This document shows positions 7,239 through 16,690 of a DNA stretch of 64,000 nucleotides, one piece after another. Each line of letters opens with the position of its first letter. The first letter of the stretch is position 1. The position numbers and the translations under genes were made by a program. The DNA is from Acidovorax sp. Root219 (GTDB lineage Bacteria > Pseudomonadota > Gammaproteobacteria > Burkholderiales > Burkholderiaceae_C): NCBI RefSeq assembly GCF_001428665.1, contig NZ_LMIJ01000024.1, forward strand, positions 1 through 64,000, written 5' to 3'. The notes below the pieces were generated by a model that was not told the DNA's origin, searched no databases, and saw only the letters and a list, made by a program, of their open reading frames with translations.

Positions 7239-9914
7239 CTATCTTTCCCGCAGGCGCAGCAAGGTCTGGCTCATCAGTGCCCGCAGCGCGGGTGCGCGCA
7301 CCGGCTTGGCCAGAAAGCCCCAGCCGCGTTCGGCGGCCTGGCGGCGCAGCGTGGCGTCGCGCTCGGCGGTCACCAGGATCACGGCCGGAGCCTGGCCCCA
7401 ACGGCGGCACAGTTCGGTATAGACGTCAGGACCGTGCTGGCCGCCACCCAAGTGCACGTCCAGCAGCACCAGCTGCGGTGCCTGGCCCGGCTGGGCCTGC
7501 GCCAACGCCTCCTTCGCGTCACCGGCCAGCGGCACCTGGCAGCCCCAGCGCTCCAGCAGGGCCTTCGTGGCAGCGCAGGTCGGACCATCGTCCTCGATCA
7601 CCCAGGCACTGCTGCCGTGCAGCGGGGCGTCCTCGAGCGCTGGCTGGGCCGTGGCGGGGGCTGCGATCTGCTGCTGCAGGGCGGTCGGATCACCCAGCGG
7701 CACACAGACCCAGAACACACTGCCGCGCCCCAGTTGCGAGCGCAGCCCGATGGGGTGGCCCAGCAGGCGGCCCAGGCGCTCCACGATGGCCAGGCCCAGG
7801 CCGGCGCCCCGGTCGTGGGCCCGGCCCTCGTCCAGACGGCGGAACTCCTCGAAGATCTCGCGCTGCAGCGCCTCGGGAATGCCTGGCCCCTGGTCATGCA
7901 CCTCGATGCGCAGGTGGCCGTTGCCCACGCGGCGGCAACCCACCACGATGCGCCCGTGCCTGCTGTAGCGGATGGCGTTGGAGACGAAGTTCTGCAGGAT
8001 GCGGCGCAGCAGGTTCTCGTCGGTGCGCACCACCTGGCGCGTGGCCACACACGAGAGCTTCAGGCCCTGGTTCTCGGCCAGTACACCGAAATTGTGGGCC
8101 AGCACCTGCAGCAGCGGGCCCAGGGCCACGTCGTGGATGCGCACGTCGAGCTGACCAGACTCCATGCGCGAGATATCGAGCAGGCTGTTGAGGATCGCGT
8201 CCTGCGCAGCCAGGGCCCCGTCGATGCTGTCGGCCGCATGCCGGCCGGCATCGTCGTGCAGGTGGCTGCGCAGCAGCGAGCTGAACATGCGTGCAGCGTT
8301 CAGCGGCTGCAGCAGGTCGTGCACGGCCGCCGCGACGAACCGGGTCTTGTAGCGGTTGGCCTGCTCGGCCTCGCGACGGGCGGCGTCCAGGTCGCGCGTG
8401 CGGTCGGCCACGCGCTGCTCCAGCGCATCGGCCAGCGAACGCAGCTCGCGCGCGGCGTTCTTGTAGCTGGTGATGTCGGCGTAGCTGGTCACGAACCCGC
8501 CCTCGGGCAGGGGGGTGCCGCGGATCTCCAGCACCGTGCCGTCGTCCTTGGCGCTTTCGTGCAGGTGGGGCAGGCCGCTGCGCAGGTGCGACAGGCGCCG
8601 CTCGACGGATTCGTCGACCGGGCCAGGGCCCAGCAGGCCGCGGCGTGCGTTGTGGCGCAGCAGGCCCTCGATGGGCTGGCCCACCTGCATCAGGTCGGAG
8701 GGGTAGCGGAACAGCTGCACATAGCGCGAGTTCCAGGCCACGAGGCGCAGGTCGGCGTCGATGATGACCACGCCCTGCGGCAGGTGCTCCAGGCTGCGCG
8801 ACAGTCCCGTATCCGTCTGTTGCGCGGCCTGCTGCGCCGCCTGCACGATGCCGTCCTGCGCGGTGCGCAGTTCCTGGGCGTGCTGCTGCAGCACGGTCTC
8901 CAGCTCCTGGCGGCTGCGCTGGCGCAGGTGGGCCAGGCGCTGGCGCTGGCGCACGAACAGCACCAGCAGCGCCAGCGCCAGCCAGCCGCCGCCGCCCGCC
9001 GCAGCAGCCCAGCGGCTGTCCGCCACGCTGCTGTGGGTTGCGTGCACCAGGTGCAACTGCCAGGGCGTGCCGGGCAGGGGCTGGGTCTGCCACAGCAGGC
9101 GGCCGGGCAGGCCCGGCAGGTCGGCTGTCTGCATGCGCACCAGGCGGCCGCCGTTGTCCATGTGGTCGTCCACCCGGTAGTCCAGGGGGCGCAGCGGTTG
9201 GTCCGAATACTGGCGCGTGGCGGCCAGCTCGCGGCGCTCCGCTTCGGTCAGCGGTTCCAGCAGCCGGTAGCGCCAGGCATCCTGGCTGGCGAGAAAGACC
9301 ACGCCGTGCGCGTCGGACGCCAGCACGATGTCCTCCGTCTGCAGCCATTCGCGCTCCAGCTCCTGCAGTGCGATCTTGATCACCACCAGGCCGAGCGGCT
9401 CGCCCTGGTCATCGCGGATGGCCTGCGACAGGAAGTAGCCCGGCTCCCCCGTCGTCACCCCGATGCCATAGAAGCTGCCGCTGCCTTGCGCCAGCGCCTG
9501 CTGTACGTAGGGGCGAAAGCTGTAGTCCACGCCCACGTTGCTGGTGGCGCTGCGCCAGTTGCTGGCTGCCACGGCCAGGCCCTCGCGGTTGATCAGGGTC
9601 AGGGTGGACGATTGGCTGGCGCCGTTGGCCCGCTCCAGCTTGAGGTTGAGCTGCTCCACCTGCGCCGTGCTCTGGGGGCGGCTCAGCGCGTCGTACAGCT
9701 GCGCATCCAGCGCCAGCACCTCGGGCAGGGTGCGGTAGCGGTCGATGCGCTGGCCCAGCGTCTGCCCGTACAGGGCCAGCTGGCGCTGTACGCTGTCGCT
9801 CTCTTCGTCGAGCGAATGCTGCCAGGCCCACTGGCCGGCCGCGAACATGCTGGCCGCCATGCCTGCGAGCAGGATCAGCACAGTCCAGAACTTGCGGCGG
9901 TGGGAGGTGGTCAT
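7239..9914 (-). CDS. hybrid sensor histidine kinase/response regulator
   Basis: 891 residues. Order: TM helix about 9-30, a large periplasmic sensor of Cache type (about 31-300), TM helix about 310-330, coiled coil, PAS domain (about 375-500), a second coiled coil, HisKA with H-box AAVHDLLQPLNAARMF near 550, HATPase with NAIRYS, DQGPGIP and GAGLGLAIV, and a C-terminal receiver with LLDVHLGG. The HDLLQPLNA H-box is typical of kinases that pair with NarL-type regulators. The periplasmic sensor architecture resembles DctB/DctS sensors of C4-dicarboxylates. It is divergent from dctA and convergent with the response regulator, so all three probably form one circuit. Confidence 0.92.
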   Translation of the reverse strand: MTTSHRRKFWTVLILLAGMAASMFAAGQWAWQHSLDEESDSVQRQLALYGQTLGQRIDRYRTLPEVLALDAQLYDALSRPQSTAQVEQLNLKLERANGASQSSTLTLINREGLAVAASNWRSATSNVGVDYSFRPYVQQALAQGSGSFYGIGVTTGEPGYFLSQAIRDDQGEPLGLVVIKIALQELEREWLQTEDIVLASDAHGVVFLASQDAWRYRLLEPLTEAERRELAATRQYSDQPLRPLDYRVDDHMDNGGRLVRMQTADLPGLPGRLLWQTQPLPGTPWQLHLVHATHSSVADSRWAAAAGGGGWLALALLVLFVRQRQRLAHLRQRSRQELETVLQQHAQELRTAQDGIVQAAQQAAQQTDTGLSRSLEHLPQGVVIIDADLRLVAWNSRYVQLFRYPSDLMQVGQPIEGLLRHNARRGLLGPGPVDESVERRLSHLRSGLPHLHESAKDDGTVLEIRGTPLPEGGFVTSYADITSYKNAARELRSLADALEQRVADRTRDLDAARREAEQANRYKTRFVAAAVHDLLQPLNAARMFSSLLRSHLHDDAGRHAADSIDGALAAQDAILNSLLDISRMESGQLDVRIHDVALGPLLQVLAHNFGVLAENQGLKLSCVATRQVVRTDENLLRRILQNFVSNAIRYSRHGRIVVGCRRVGNGHLRIEVHDQGPGIPEALQREIFEEFRRLDEGRAHDRGAGLGLAIVERLGRLLGHPIGLRSQLGRGSVFWVCVPLGDPTALQQQIAAPATAQPALEDAPLHGSSAWVIEDDGPTCAATKALLERWGCQVPLAGDAKEALAQAQPGQAPQLVLLDVHLGGGQHGPDVYTELCRRWGQAPAVILVTAERDATLRRQAAERGWGFLAKPVRAPALRALMSQTLLRLRER

Positions 9915-10144
9915 GGACGAGGCGGTTCGTGGAAGGCGCTCACAAGCGCGTGTTTGGTGCGCGTGGGAGTGTGCCGCACCTTTCTGGGAGGCTAGGTGTT
10001 TTCCCTAGGATTTGCCGATGGGCCTCCTATGGGGGCGCCGCCGACTACTACCAATTAGCTATCTGCGGAAACAGCGGGCAGCGGTACAAACAGCACCCTC
10101 GAAGCACCCCGGTGGTGCAGTTCCCGTGACTTCTGGAGTCTCCC
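9915..10144. promoter_or_regulatory. divergent control region hybrid kinase / dctA
   Basis: 230 bases. The clearest element is CTAGG-N7-CCTAG at 9992-10008, perfect 5-bp arms, followed about 17 bases later by a related half site CCTATGG at 10025-10031. I infer that the NarL-type regulator binds here. I see no sigma-54 promoter of the GG-N10-GC type, unlike rhizobial dctA. A GGAG ribosome site precedes the dctA ATG. Confidence 0.5.
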
Positions 10145-11509
10145 ATGCACGCCATTCCTGCCCAGGCCGCCCAACCGGTGCACCTGCCGTTCTACCGCCA
10201 ACTGTACTTCCAGGTGGTGCTCGCCATCGTCCTGGGCGTGCTGCTGGGCCATTTCGAGCCGGCGTACGGCGAGGCCCTCAAGCCGTTGGGCGATGCCTTC
10301 ATCAAGCTGGTGAAGATGATCATCGCCCCGGTGATCTTCCTGACCATCGTCACCGGCATCGCGGGCATGTCCCAGCTCAGCTCCGTCGGTCGGGTGTTCG
10401 GCAAGGCCATGGCGTACTTCTTGTTCTTCTCCACGCTGGCGCTGGTCATCGGCATGATCGTGGCCAACGTGGTGCAGCCCGGCGCGGGCATGAACATCAA
10501 CCCGGCCGACCTGGACCAGACGGCCGTCAAGACCTACGTGGCCAAGTCGCACGAGATGACGCTCACCGGCTTTGCCATGGACATCATCCCCAAGACGCTG
10601 ATCAGCCCCTTCGTGGGCGACAACATCCTGCAGGTGCTGCTGGTGGCCGTGCTGTTCGGCGTGGCGCTGGCCATGGTGGGTGAGGCCGGTCGCCCCGTGC
10701 AGAACTTTCTCGAAGCGCTGACGACCCCCGTGTTCAAGGTGGTGGGCCTGGTGATGAAGGCCGCGCCCCTGGGGGCCTTCGGTGCCATGGCGTTCACCAT
10801 CGGCAAGTTCGGCCTGGGCTCGCTGGTCAACCTGGCCTGGCTGGTCGGTTCGTTCTACATCACCTCCTTGCTCTTCGTGCTGGTGGTGCTGGGCTTCGTG
10901 GCGCGCCTGTGCGGCTTCTCGGTGCTCAAGCTGTGCCGCTACCTCAAGGCCGAGCTGATGCTGGTGCTGGGCACCTCGTCCTCCGAATCGGCCCTGCCTT
11001 CACTGATGGAAAAGATGGAAAAGGCCGGTTGCAGCAAGTCGGTGGTCGGCCTGGTGGTGCCCACGGGCTACTCCTTCAACCTGGACGGCACCAACATCTA
11101 CATGACGCTGGCCGCGCTGTTCATCGCCCAGGCCACCAATACCGAACTCACGCTGGGCCACCAGGTCGCCCTGCTGCTGGTGGCCATGCTCAGCTCCAAG
11201 GGCGCGGCCGGTGTGACGGGCGCGGGCTTCATCACCCTGGCCGCCACCCTGGCCGTGGTGCCCGAAGTGCCCGTGGCCGGCATGGCCTTGATCCTGGGCG
11301 TGGACCGCTTCATGAGCGAATGCCGCTCGCTGACCAACTTCATCGGCAACGCCGTCGCCACCGTAGTGGTCTCGCGCTGGGAAAATGCGCTCGACTACAC
11401 CCGCCTGCACGCCGCCCTGGACGGTCACCCGCTGCCGGACGTGGCAGTCCCCGTGTCAGCACCCGTGGTGCCGGCCGATGTGGCCGCCGTGGCGCGCACG
11501 GCCGCCTGA
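10145..11509 (+). CDS. dctA: C4-dicarboxylate/cation symporter DctA
   Basis: 454 residues, the standard DctA length. It imports succinate, fumarate, malate and often aspartate or orotate with sodium or protons across the inner membrane. Family signatures of the DAACS transporters are present: the serine-rich [10 protein letters not shown] near residue 280, [14 protein letters not shown] near 310, and [13 protein letters not shown] near 355, which form the substrate and cation sites. A signal-transduction pair lies upstream and divergent, and a strong terminator follows, so the gene is a single-gene unit. Confidence 0.96.
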   Translation: MHAIPAQAAQPVHLPFYRQLYFQVVLAIVLGVLLGHFEPAYGEALKPLGDAFIKLVKMIIAPVIFLTIVTGIAGMSQLSSVGRVFGKAMAYFLFFSTLALVIGMIVANVVQPGAGMNINPADLDQTAVKTYVAKSHEMTLTGFAMDIIPKTLISPFVGDNILQVLLVAVLFGVALAMVGEAGRPVQNFLEALTTPVFKVVGLVMKAAPLGAFGAMAFTIGKFGLGSLVNLAWLVGSFYITSLLFVLVVLGFVARLCGFSVLKLCRYLKAELMLVLGTSSSESALPSLMEKMEKAGCSKSVVGLVVPTGYSFNLDGTNIYMTLAALFIAQATNTELTLGHQVALLLVAMLSSKGAAGVTGAGFITLAATLAVVPEVPVAGMALILGVDRFMSECRSLTNFIGNAVATVVVSRWENALDYTRLHAALDGHPLPDVAVPVSAPVVPADVAAVARTAA

Positions 11510-11549
11510 TCGCTGGCAGGCCCGTTGCGGGGCCATGGTTTCACAAGAA

Positions 11550-11580
11550 GGGGTGTGCCTGCATGGGCACGCTCCTTTTT
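11550..11580 (+). terminator. terminator of dctA
   Basis: Ten-base arms 11550-11559 and 11566-11575 pair except at one position (one further G-U pair), with a 6-base loop, followed by TTTTT at 11576-11580. It lies 40 bases after the dctA stop. Confidence 0.88.
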
Positions 11581-11684
11581 CGCATGCAACTGCCGGCCGA
11601 GGGACGGGTCAGGAAGGGCGCCTACCTCTGCGGGGCCGTTCCTCGCGCACAATCGCCGCGAACTGCCCCAAACAAGGATCCGCG

Positions 11685-12131
11685 ATGACCCTCGAAGCCG
11701 TATTGGCCGCCCTGCACATAGTGGCCATCCTGACCCTGGTGGTCTTTCTGTCAAGCCAGGCCGCGCTGTGCCGCATCGAATGGCTCAATGCCGCGGTGGT
11801 GGAGCGCCTGGCGCGGCTCGACGCCATCTATGCCGCCTCGGCCATGGCGCTGGTGGCCACGGGGCTGGCGCGGGTGTTCTTCGGGGTCAAGGGCATGTCC
11901 TGGTACGTATCCCAGCCCATGTTCCACTTCAAGATCACACTGGTGGTGGCGATTGCCATCGTCTCCATCTTCCCTACCATCGCCTTCCGGCGCTGGCTGC
12001 GCCAGCTGCGCGCCGATGGCACCCTGCCGGATAAGAGAGAAGTCGCCAGGGTGCGCCGCCTGGTGATGCTGCAGGCCCATGCGATCCCGGTGGTGGCCGT
12101 GATCGCGGTGTTCTGGGCGCGGGGCTGGTAA
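11685..12131 (+). CDS. DUF2214 integral membrane protein
   Basis: 148 residues with four hydrophobic helices and short loops, matching the DUF2214 family of predicted inner-membrane proteins (CopD-like in size and topology). His11 in the first helix (ALHIVAIL) and the HFKITLVV segment near residue 82 are the kind of positions that could bind haem or metal, but no function is known for the family. It stands alone between two terminators and the start follows an AAGGATCCGCG leader. The family call is by pattern memory and should be read as likely, not certain. Confidence 0.72.
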   Translation: MTLEAVLAALHIVAILTLVVFLSSQAALCRIEWLNAAVVERLARLDAIYAASAMALVATGLARVFFGVKGMSWYVSQPMFHFKITLVVAIAIVSIFPTIAFRRWLRQLRADGTLPDKREVARVRRLVMLQAHAIPVVAVIAVFWARGW

Positions 12132-12150
12132 GCACAGGCCCCAGGCCATG

Positions 12151-12184
12151 AAAAAACCCGCCGGGCACGGGGCCGGGCGGGTTG
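12151..12184 (-). terminator. terminator of the PsiF-repeat gene (bidirectional)
   Basis: AACCCGCC at 12155-12162 pairs with GGCGGGTT at 12176-12183 around an inner partly paired loop. On the minus strand a run of six T follows, giving a good terminator for the PsiF-repeat gene. On the plus strand the stem can also end the DUF2214 transcript, with a weaker T tract. Confidence 0.85.
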
Positions 12185-12220
12185 CTGGCGAATGCCGGCC
12201 AGGCAGGCCGGCACGGCAGA

Positions 12221-12571
12221 TCACTTCTTGAGGCAATCGCTCATGAAGGCCTTGCGCTCGTCGCCCTTCTTGCCCTTTGCGTCGGCGTTGCAGGTCTTCA
12301 TCTTGTCCTGCTGCGTGGCAGGCTTGTTGGACAGGCAGGTCTTCATGAAGGCCTTGCGCTCGTCACCCTTCTTGTCGGCTGCCTCGGTGTTGCAGGTGGC
12401 CATCTTGGACTGCTGCTTGGTGGGTGCTGCGGCCGATGCTGCAGTCGCCGCCGGGGCGGCTGCAGCCGCAGCTGCGGGCGCGGAGGCCTTGGCCGCAGGG
12501 GCGTCGGCAGCGTGTGCTGCACCGAAAGAGAGGACCAGGCTCAGGGCCGTCAGGGAGAGAAGCTTTTTCAT
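12221..12571 (-). CDS. secreted PsiF-repeat protein
   Basis: 116 residues. Signal peptide 1-21 (cleavage after AAHA), an Ala/Pro-rich linker 22-50, then two copies of the PsiF repeat: CNTEAADKKGDERKAFMKTCL at about 60-80 in shortened form CNxxAxxKKGDERKAFM, and CNADAKGKKGDERKAFM at about 94-110, each flanked by cysteines. PsiF is named for phosphate-starvation induction in E. coli; its function is unknown. The protein is periplasmic. Upstream lie a long hairpin (12590-12621) and a single CTGTCAT half site on the minus strand at 12667-12673. Confidence 0.88.
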   Translation of the reverse strand: MKKLLSLTALSLVLSFGAAHAADAPAAKASAPAAAAAAAPAATAASAAAPTKQQSKMATCNTEAADKKGDERKAFMKTCLSNKPATQQDKMKTCNADAKGKKGDERKAFMSDCLKK

Positions 12572-12589
12572 ATAGTGCTCCGGTGGTAA

Positions 12590-12621
12590 GGGCATCCGAT
12601 GCAATCCGCATCGGATTGCCC
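12590..12621 (-). promoter_or_regulatory. long hairpin in the leader of the PsiF-repeat gene
   Basis: ATCCGATGC at 12594-12602 and GCATCGGAT at 12608-12616 are perfect 9-bp arms around a 5-base loop. The outer GGGC and GCCC extend the stem past a one-base bulge to 13 pairs. It ends 19 bases upstream of the ATG at 12571 and has no T tract, so it is not an obvious terminator. It could be an operator or an RNA element controlling translation. Confidence 0.6.
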
Positions 12622-12803
12622 GATTACAACGTACCGCCCCCGGGCTGCGCTGACACGGTTCGCGGGATGACAGGATTGTTTGCAATCTGTTGCAGCTGCG
12701 CAGCGCTTTTTTTGTGCCTGTCGTGCAGGCCTGTGCGCGCATTTGGTGGCGTGGGCAACACACCCTGTCAGGGCAGTCACGGCCCGCCCCGTAAAATCCC
12801 GGG

Positions 12804-14513
12804 ATGCTCTCTGTCAAACACGATCTGCTGGCCGCTCTCGCGGCCGAGCTGGACACCCTTTCCCCTGGCGCGGGCGCCAAGGCGGCGTTCGAATCCCCCA
12901 AGGTGGCCGCGCATGGCGATTTCGCCTGCACGGCGGCCATGCAACTGGCCAAGCCGCTCAAGCTCAACCCGCGCGCGCTGGGCGAGCAGCTCAAGGCGGC
13001 GCTGGAGGCCACGCCCGCCTTCAGGCGCTGGGTCGATGCCATCGAGATCGCGGGCCCGGGCTTCCTGAACATCCGTTTGAAGCCCGCTGCCAAGCAGGAG
13101 GTGGTGCGCGAGGTGCTGTTTGCCGGCGAGCGCTTCGGCTACCAGGCCGACCGGGGCGCCAAGGTGCTGGTCGAGTTCGTCTCGGCCAACCCCACGGGCC
13201 CGCTGCATGTGGGCCACGGCCGCCAGGCCGCCCTGGGCGATGCCATCTGCAACCTGTTCGCCACCCAGGGGTGGGGTGTGCACCGCGAGTTCTATTACAA
13301 CGATGCGGGCGTGCAGATCCAGACGCTGACGAACAGCACGCAGCTGCGCGCCAAAGGCTTCAAGCCCGGCGACGAGTGCTGGCCTACGGATTCCGAGAAC
13401 CCGGCCAGCAAGGCCTTCTACAACGGCGACTACATCCAGGACATCGCCAACGACTTCCTGGCGAAGAAGACCGTCAAGGCCGATGACCGCGAGTACACAG
13501 CCAGCGGCGACGTGGACGACGTGGAATCGATCCGCCAGTTCGCCGTGGCCTACCTGCGCAACGAGCAGGACAAGGACCTGCAGGCCTTCAACCTGAAGTT
13601 CGACGAGTACTACCTTGAGTCGAGCCTGTACACCAGCGGCCGCGTGGAGGCCACGGTGGGCAAGCTCGTGGCCAACGGCAAGACCTACGAGCAGGACGGC
13701 GCCCTGTGGCTCAAGAGCACGGACTACGGCGACGACAAAGACCGCGTGATGCGCAAGCAGGACGGTACCTACACCTACTTCGTGCCCGACGTGGCCTACC
13801 ATATCGCCAAGTGGGAGCGCGGCTACACCAAGGTGGTCAACATCCAGGGCACCGACCACCACGGCACCATCGCGCGCGTGCGCGCTGGCCTGCAGGCGGC
13901 CGAAGTGGGCATCCCGCACGGCTACCCCGACTACGTGCTGCACACCATGGTGCGCGTGGTCAAGGGCGGCGAAGAGGTCAAGATCAGCAAGCGCGCGGGC
14001 AGCTACGTCACCTTGCGCGACCTGATCGAATGGACCAGCAAGGACGCGGTGCGCTTCTTCCTGCTCAGCCGCAAGCCCGACACCGAGTACACCTTCGACG
14101 TGGACCTGGCCGTGGCGCAGAACAACGACAACCCGGTGTACTACGTGCAGTATGCGCATGCGCGCATCTGCTCGGTGCTGCGCAGCTGGGCCGAGCAGGG
14201 CGGTGGCGACGTGGCTTCTCTCCAGGGCGTGGACCTGTCCCCGCTCGAAGGCCCGCAAGCCCAGGCACTGATGCTGCAGCTGGCCAAGTACCCCGAAATG
14301 CTCACCGCTGCGGCCGACGGAGAAGCCCCGCACGACGTCACCTTCTACCTGCGCGACCTGGCCGCCAGCTACCACAGCTACTACGATGCCGAGCGCATCC
14401 TGGTGGACGACGAGGCCGTCAAGCGCGCGCGCCTGGCCCTCGTCGCCGCCACCGCGCAGGTATTGCACAATGGCCTGGCTGTGCTGGGCGTATCGGCTCC
14501 GGCCAGAATGTAA
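12804..14513 (+). CDS. argS: arginyl-tRNA synthetase
   Basis: 569 residues. It charges tRNA-Arg in the cytoplasm. The N-terminal Arg-tRNA additional domain occupies about 1-100; the class I HIGH motif reads HVGH at 135-138 within [16 protein letters not shown]; a KISKRAG segment near residue 394 takes the KMSKS role; the C-terminal anticodon-binding DALR domain carries [10 protein letters not shown] near 449. The size and motifs are canonical. It is followed 13 bases later by the SPOR-domain gene and probably heads that transcript. Confidence 0.97.
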   Translation: MLSVKHDLLAALAAELDTLSPGAGAKAAFESPKVAAHGDFACTAAMQLAKPLKLNPRALGEQLKAALEATPAFRRWVDAIEIAGPGFLNIRLKPAAKQEVVREVLFAGERFGYQADRGAKVLVEFVSANPTGPLHVGHGRQAALGDAICNLFATQGWGVHREFYYNDAGVQIQTLTNSTQLRAKGFKPGDECWPTDSENPASKAFYNGDYIQDIANDFLAKKTVKADDREYTASGDVDDVESIRQFAVAYLRNEQDKDLQAFNLKFDEYYLESSLYTSGRVEATVGKLVANGKTYEQDGALWLKSTDYGDDKDRVMRKQDGTYTYFVPDVAYHIAKWERGYTKVVNIQGTDHHGTIARVRAGLQAAEVGIPHGYPDYVLHTMVRVVKGGEEVKISKRAGSYVTLRDLIEWTSKDAVRFFLLSRKPDTEYTFDVDLAVAQNNDNPVYYVQYAHARICSVLRSWAEQGGGDVASLQGVDLSPLEGPQAQALMLQLAKYPEMLTAAADGEAPHDVTFYLRDLAASYHSYYDAERILVDDEAVKRARLALVAATAQVLHNGLAVLGVSAPARM

Positions 14514-14526
14514 GCGACCACTACCT

Positions 14527-15195
14527 ATGAAGAACAAGCAACTGGGCGGAACCATCATCGGCTTTATCGTGGGCGTGATCTTCGGCCTGGGGGCCGCGCT
14601 GGCGGTCGCCGTCTACGTGACCAAGGTGCCCGTGCCTTTCCTGAACAAGGGTGGCGCACGCGGCACCGACCAGGACGCGGCCGAAGCGCAGAAGAACAAG
14701 AACTGGGACCCGAACTCGCCGCTGTATGGCAAGAACCCCGCGCGGCCTCCTGCGGCCGCAGCGTCGGCTCCCGCCACGGCAGGGGTGGCACCGGCGCCTG
14801 CGCCTGCTGCCTCGGCACCTGCCGTGGCAGCAGCGGACCCGCGTGCCGCCGCCTCGTCGGCCAAGCCTGCCGCCGCAGCCACCAAGCCCGGCAGTGCCGA
14901 CCCGTTGGGGGATCTGGCCGCTGCCAAGGCCGCTGCGGCGCCCGGCAACAGTGCCGACCCCTTCGACTACTTCGTGCAGGCCGGTGCCTTCCGCACCCAG
15001 GCCGATGCCGATGCGCAGCGCGCCAAGCTGGCCATGCTGGGCTGGGAGGCCCGCGTGAGCGAGCGCGAGCAGAATGGCCGCACCGTGTTCCGCGTGCGCG
15101 TCGGCCCGTTCACCAAGCGAGATGACGCCGCCCAGCTCAAGGACAAGCTCGACACCACGGGCGTCGAGTCCGCCCTGGTGCGGGTGCAGCGCTGA
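14527..15195 (+). CDS. FtsN-like SPOR-domain protein
   Basis: 222 residues. A short cytoplasmic N-terminus, one TM helix (about 8-32), a long periplasmic Ala/Pro linker (about 70-140), and a C-terminal SPOR domain (about 145-221, starting at FDYFVQAGAF). SPOR domains bind denuded peptidoglycan at the division septum, so the layout is that of FtsN or a related division protein. The argS-SPOR order is common in Burkholderiales. No ftsN assignment is made because several paralogues with this layout usually exist. Confidence 0.88.
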   Translation: MKNKQLGGTIIGFIVGVIFGLGAALAVAVYVTKVPVPFLNKGGARGTDQDAAEAQKNKNWDPNSPLYGKNPARPPAAAASAPATAGVAPAPAPAASAPAVAAADPRAAASSAKPAAAATKPGSADPLGDLAAAKAAAAPGNSADPFDYFVQAGAFRTQADADAQRAKLAMLGWEARVSEREQNGRTVFRVRVGPFTKRDDAAQLKDKLDTTGVESALVRVQR

Positions 15196-15269
15196 GGGCA
15201 TGCCTGCCTGAACTTTTTCCGGGGGCGTGGCTCACACACCCCAATACCAGACCAAGGAGTGCCACTTTC

Positions 15270-15926
15270 ATGAAACGCCGCGAGTTTTCCCTGTCTGCCG
15301 CTTCCGCAGTGGCCGCATCAGCCCTGACCCTGCCCGTGGCCGCCCCCGCGCTGGCGCAACCGCGCCAGTTCAAGGAGGGCAAGGACTACCGCAAGCTCGA
15401 CAAGCCTGTCACGCCCGACGCGCCGGCGGGCAAGGTCGATGTGATCGAATTCTTCTGGTACAGCTGCCCCCACTGCAATGCCTTCGAGCCCACGCTCGAC
15501 GCATGGGTCAAGGCAGCCCCCAAGGACCTGAGCATCCGCCGCATCCCGGTGGCGTTCAATCCCAGCTTCGTGCCACAGCAAAAGCTGTATTTCACGCTCG
15601 AAGGCATGGGCAAGCTCGATGCGCTGCATGCCAAGGTCTTCCGTGCCATCCACGTGGAGAAGGCCAAGCTCGCCAAGGACGATGAAATCATGGCCTGGAT
15701 CGCCACGCAGGGCGTGGACGTGGCCAAGTTCAAGGAAATCTACAGCTCGTTCACCGTCTCCAACCAGGTGCGCCGCGCGTCGCAGCTGCAGGATGCGTAC
15801 GGTGTGGAAGGCGTGCCCTCGATGGGTGTGGCCGGCCGCTTCTACACCGATGGCACCATGGCCGGCAGCATGCCTGTCGTGCTGCAGGTGGTAGAGCATC
15901 TGGTGGGCGCGGTCCGCAAAGGCTGA
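15270..15926 (+). CDS. dsbA: thiol:disulfide interchange protein DsbA
   Basis: 218 residues. Signal peptide about 1-29 starting MKRREFSLS, which has a twin-arginine look (RREFSL) though Sec export is more usual for DsbA. The thioredoxin-fold active site is C66-P-H-C69 (SCPHC), and the cis-proline loop reads GVEGVPSMGV near 177. It introduces disulfides into exported proteins in the periplasm, recycled by DsbB, which is not in the window. It follows the SPOR gene by 74 bases and ends at a strong terminator. Confidence 0.95.
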   Translation: MKRREFSLSAASAVAASALTLPVAAPALAQPRQFKEGKDYRKLDKPVTPDAPAGKVDVIEFFWYSCPHCNAFEPTLDAWVKAAPKDLSIRRIPVAFNPSFVPQQKLYFTLEGMGKLDALHAKVFRAIHVEKAKLAKDDEIMAWIATQGVDVAKFKEIYSSFTVSNQVRRASQLQDAYGVEGVPSMGVAGRFYTDGTMAGSMPVVLQVVEHLVGAVRKG

Positions 15927-15960
15927 CCATTTCTTGGCAGGACTGGCGCCTGTGTGTACC

Positions 15961-15986
15961 AAAAGCCCGCGGATGCGGGCTTTTTT
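15961..15986 (+). terminator. terminator of the argS-SPOR-dsbA stretch
   Basis: AAAAGCCCGC, loop GGAT, GCGGGCTTTT with the T run continuing to 15986. A near-perfect intrinsic terminator, symmetric enough to act in both directions. Confidence 0.93.
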
Positions 15987-16036
15987 CATGGCATGTCGCC
16001 ACGGGTGGCTACAATGATCTGCAAGATTCGTGCCCT

Positions 16037-16690
16037 ATGAACTACCGCATCCTCCCGACCCTACTCCTCCTCTCGGCCCTGGCCATGGTCCAGACGGCGG
16101 CCCACGCCGAAAAGGCCGACCGCAACAAGCCCATGAACATCGAGGCCGACGCACTGCGCCACGATGAGCTCAAGCAGACCAGCGTGTTCACCGGCCGCGT
16201 GGTCATGACCAAGGGCACCATCGTGCTGCGTGGCGCGCGCCTGGACGTGCGCCAGGACGCGGACGGCTACCAGTTCGGCGTGGTCACGGCCGAGCCGGGC
16301 AAGCGCGCCTTCTTTCGCCAGAAGCGCGACACGCTGGCGGGCGCGCCCGACGAGTTCATCGAAGGCGAGAGCGAGGTCATCGAGTACGACGGCCGGGCCG
16401 ACAACGTGAAGTTCATCACCCGCGCCGAGCTGCGGCGCTACCGCGAATCCACGCTGACCGACGAGATCACCGGGCAGGTCATCGTCTACAACAACCTGAC
16501 CGACGTGTTCACCGTGGACGCCAAGCCGCGCGGCAGCACCAATGCGGCGGGCGACACCCCGGCGCCCGGTGGCCGCGTGCGCGCCATCCTGTCGCCCAAG
16601 GAAACACCCGCCAGCGCGGCCGCCCCTGCCGCAGCGGCACCGGGCACCCCCTTGCGCCCCAGCAGCACCCTGAGCGGCGGCGCCAAGTGA
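16037..16690 (+). CDS. lptA: LPS transport periplasmic protein LptA
   Basis: 217 residues. Signal peptide 1-24 (ending AAHA) followed by the OstA/LptA beta-jellyroll, opening NKPMNIEADALRHDE, which bridges LptC and LptD to carry lipopolysaccharide across the periplasm. A C-terminal Ala/Pro-rich tail of about 45 residues extends beyond the usual fold. It overlaps lptB by four bases (GTGA), so the two are translationally coupled. lptC and the kds genes, which often precede lptA, are not adjacent; dsbA lies upstream beyond a terminator. Confidence 0.94.
   Translation: MNYRILPTLLLLSALAMVQTAAHAEKADRNKPMNIEADALRHDELKQTSVFTGRVVMTKGTIVLRGARLDVRQDADGYQFGVVTAEPGKRAFFRQKRDTLAGAPDEFIEGESEVIEYDGRADNVKFITRAELRRYRESTLTDEITGQVIVYNNLTDVFTVDAKPRGSTNAAGDTPAPGGRVRAILSPKETPASAAAPAAAAPGTPLRPSSTLSGGAK

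Noticed and set aside
9915-10144. Sigma-54 promoter before dctA
   Set aside because: No GG-N10-GC element with -24/-12 spacing was found, although rpoN lies in the window.
12660-12715. Intrinsic terminator at the T run near 12708-12714, upstream of argS
   Set aside because: The preceding bases do not form a clean stem with a loop, and no plus-strand gene ends here.
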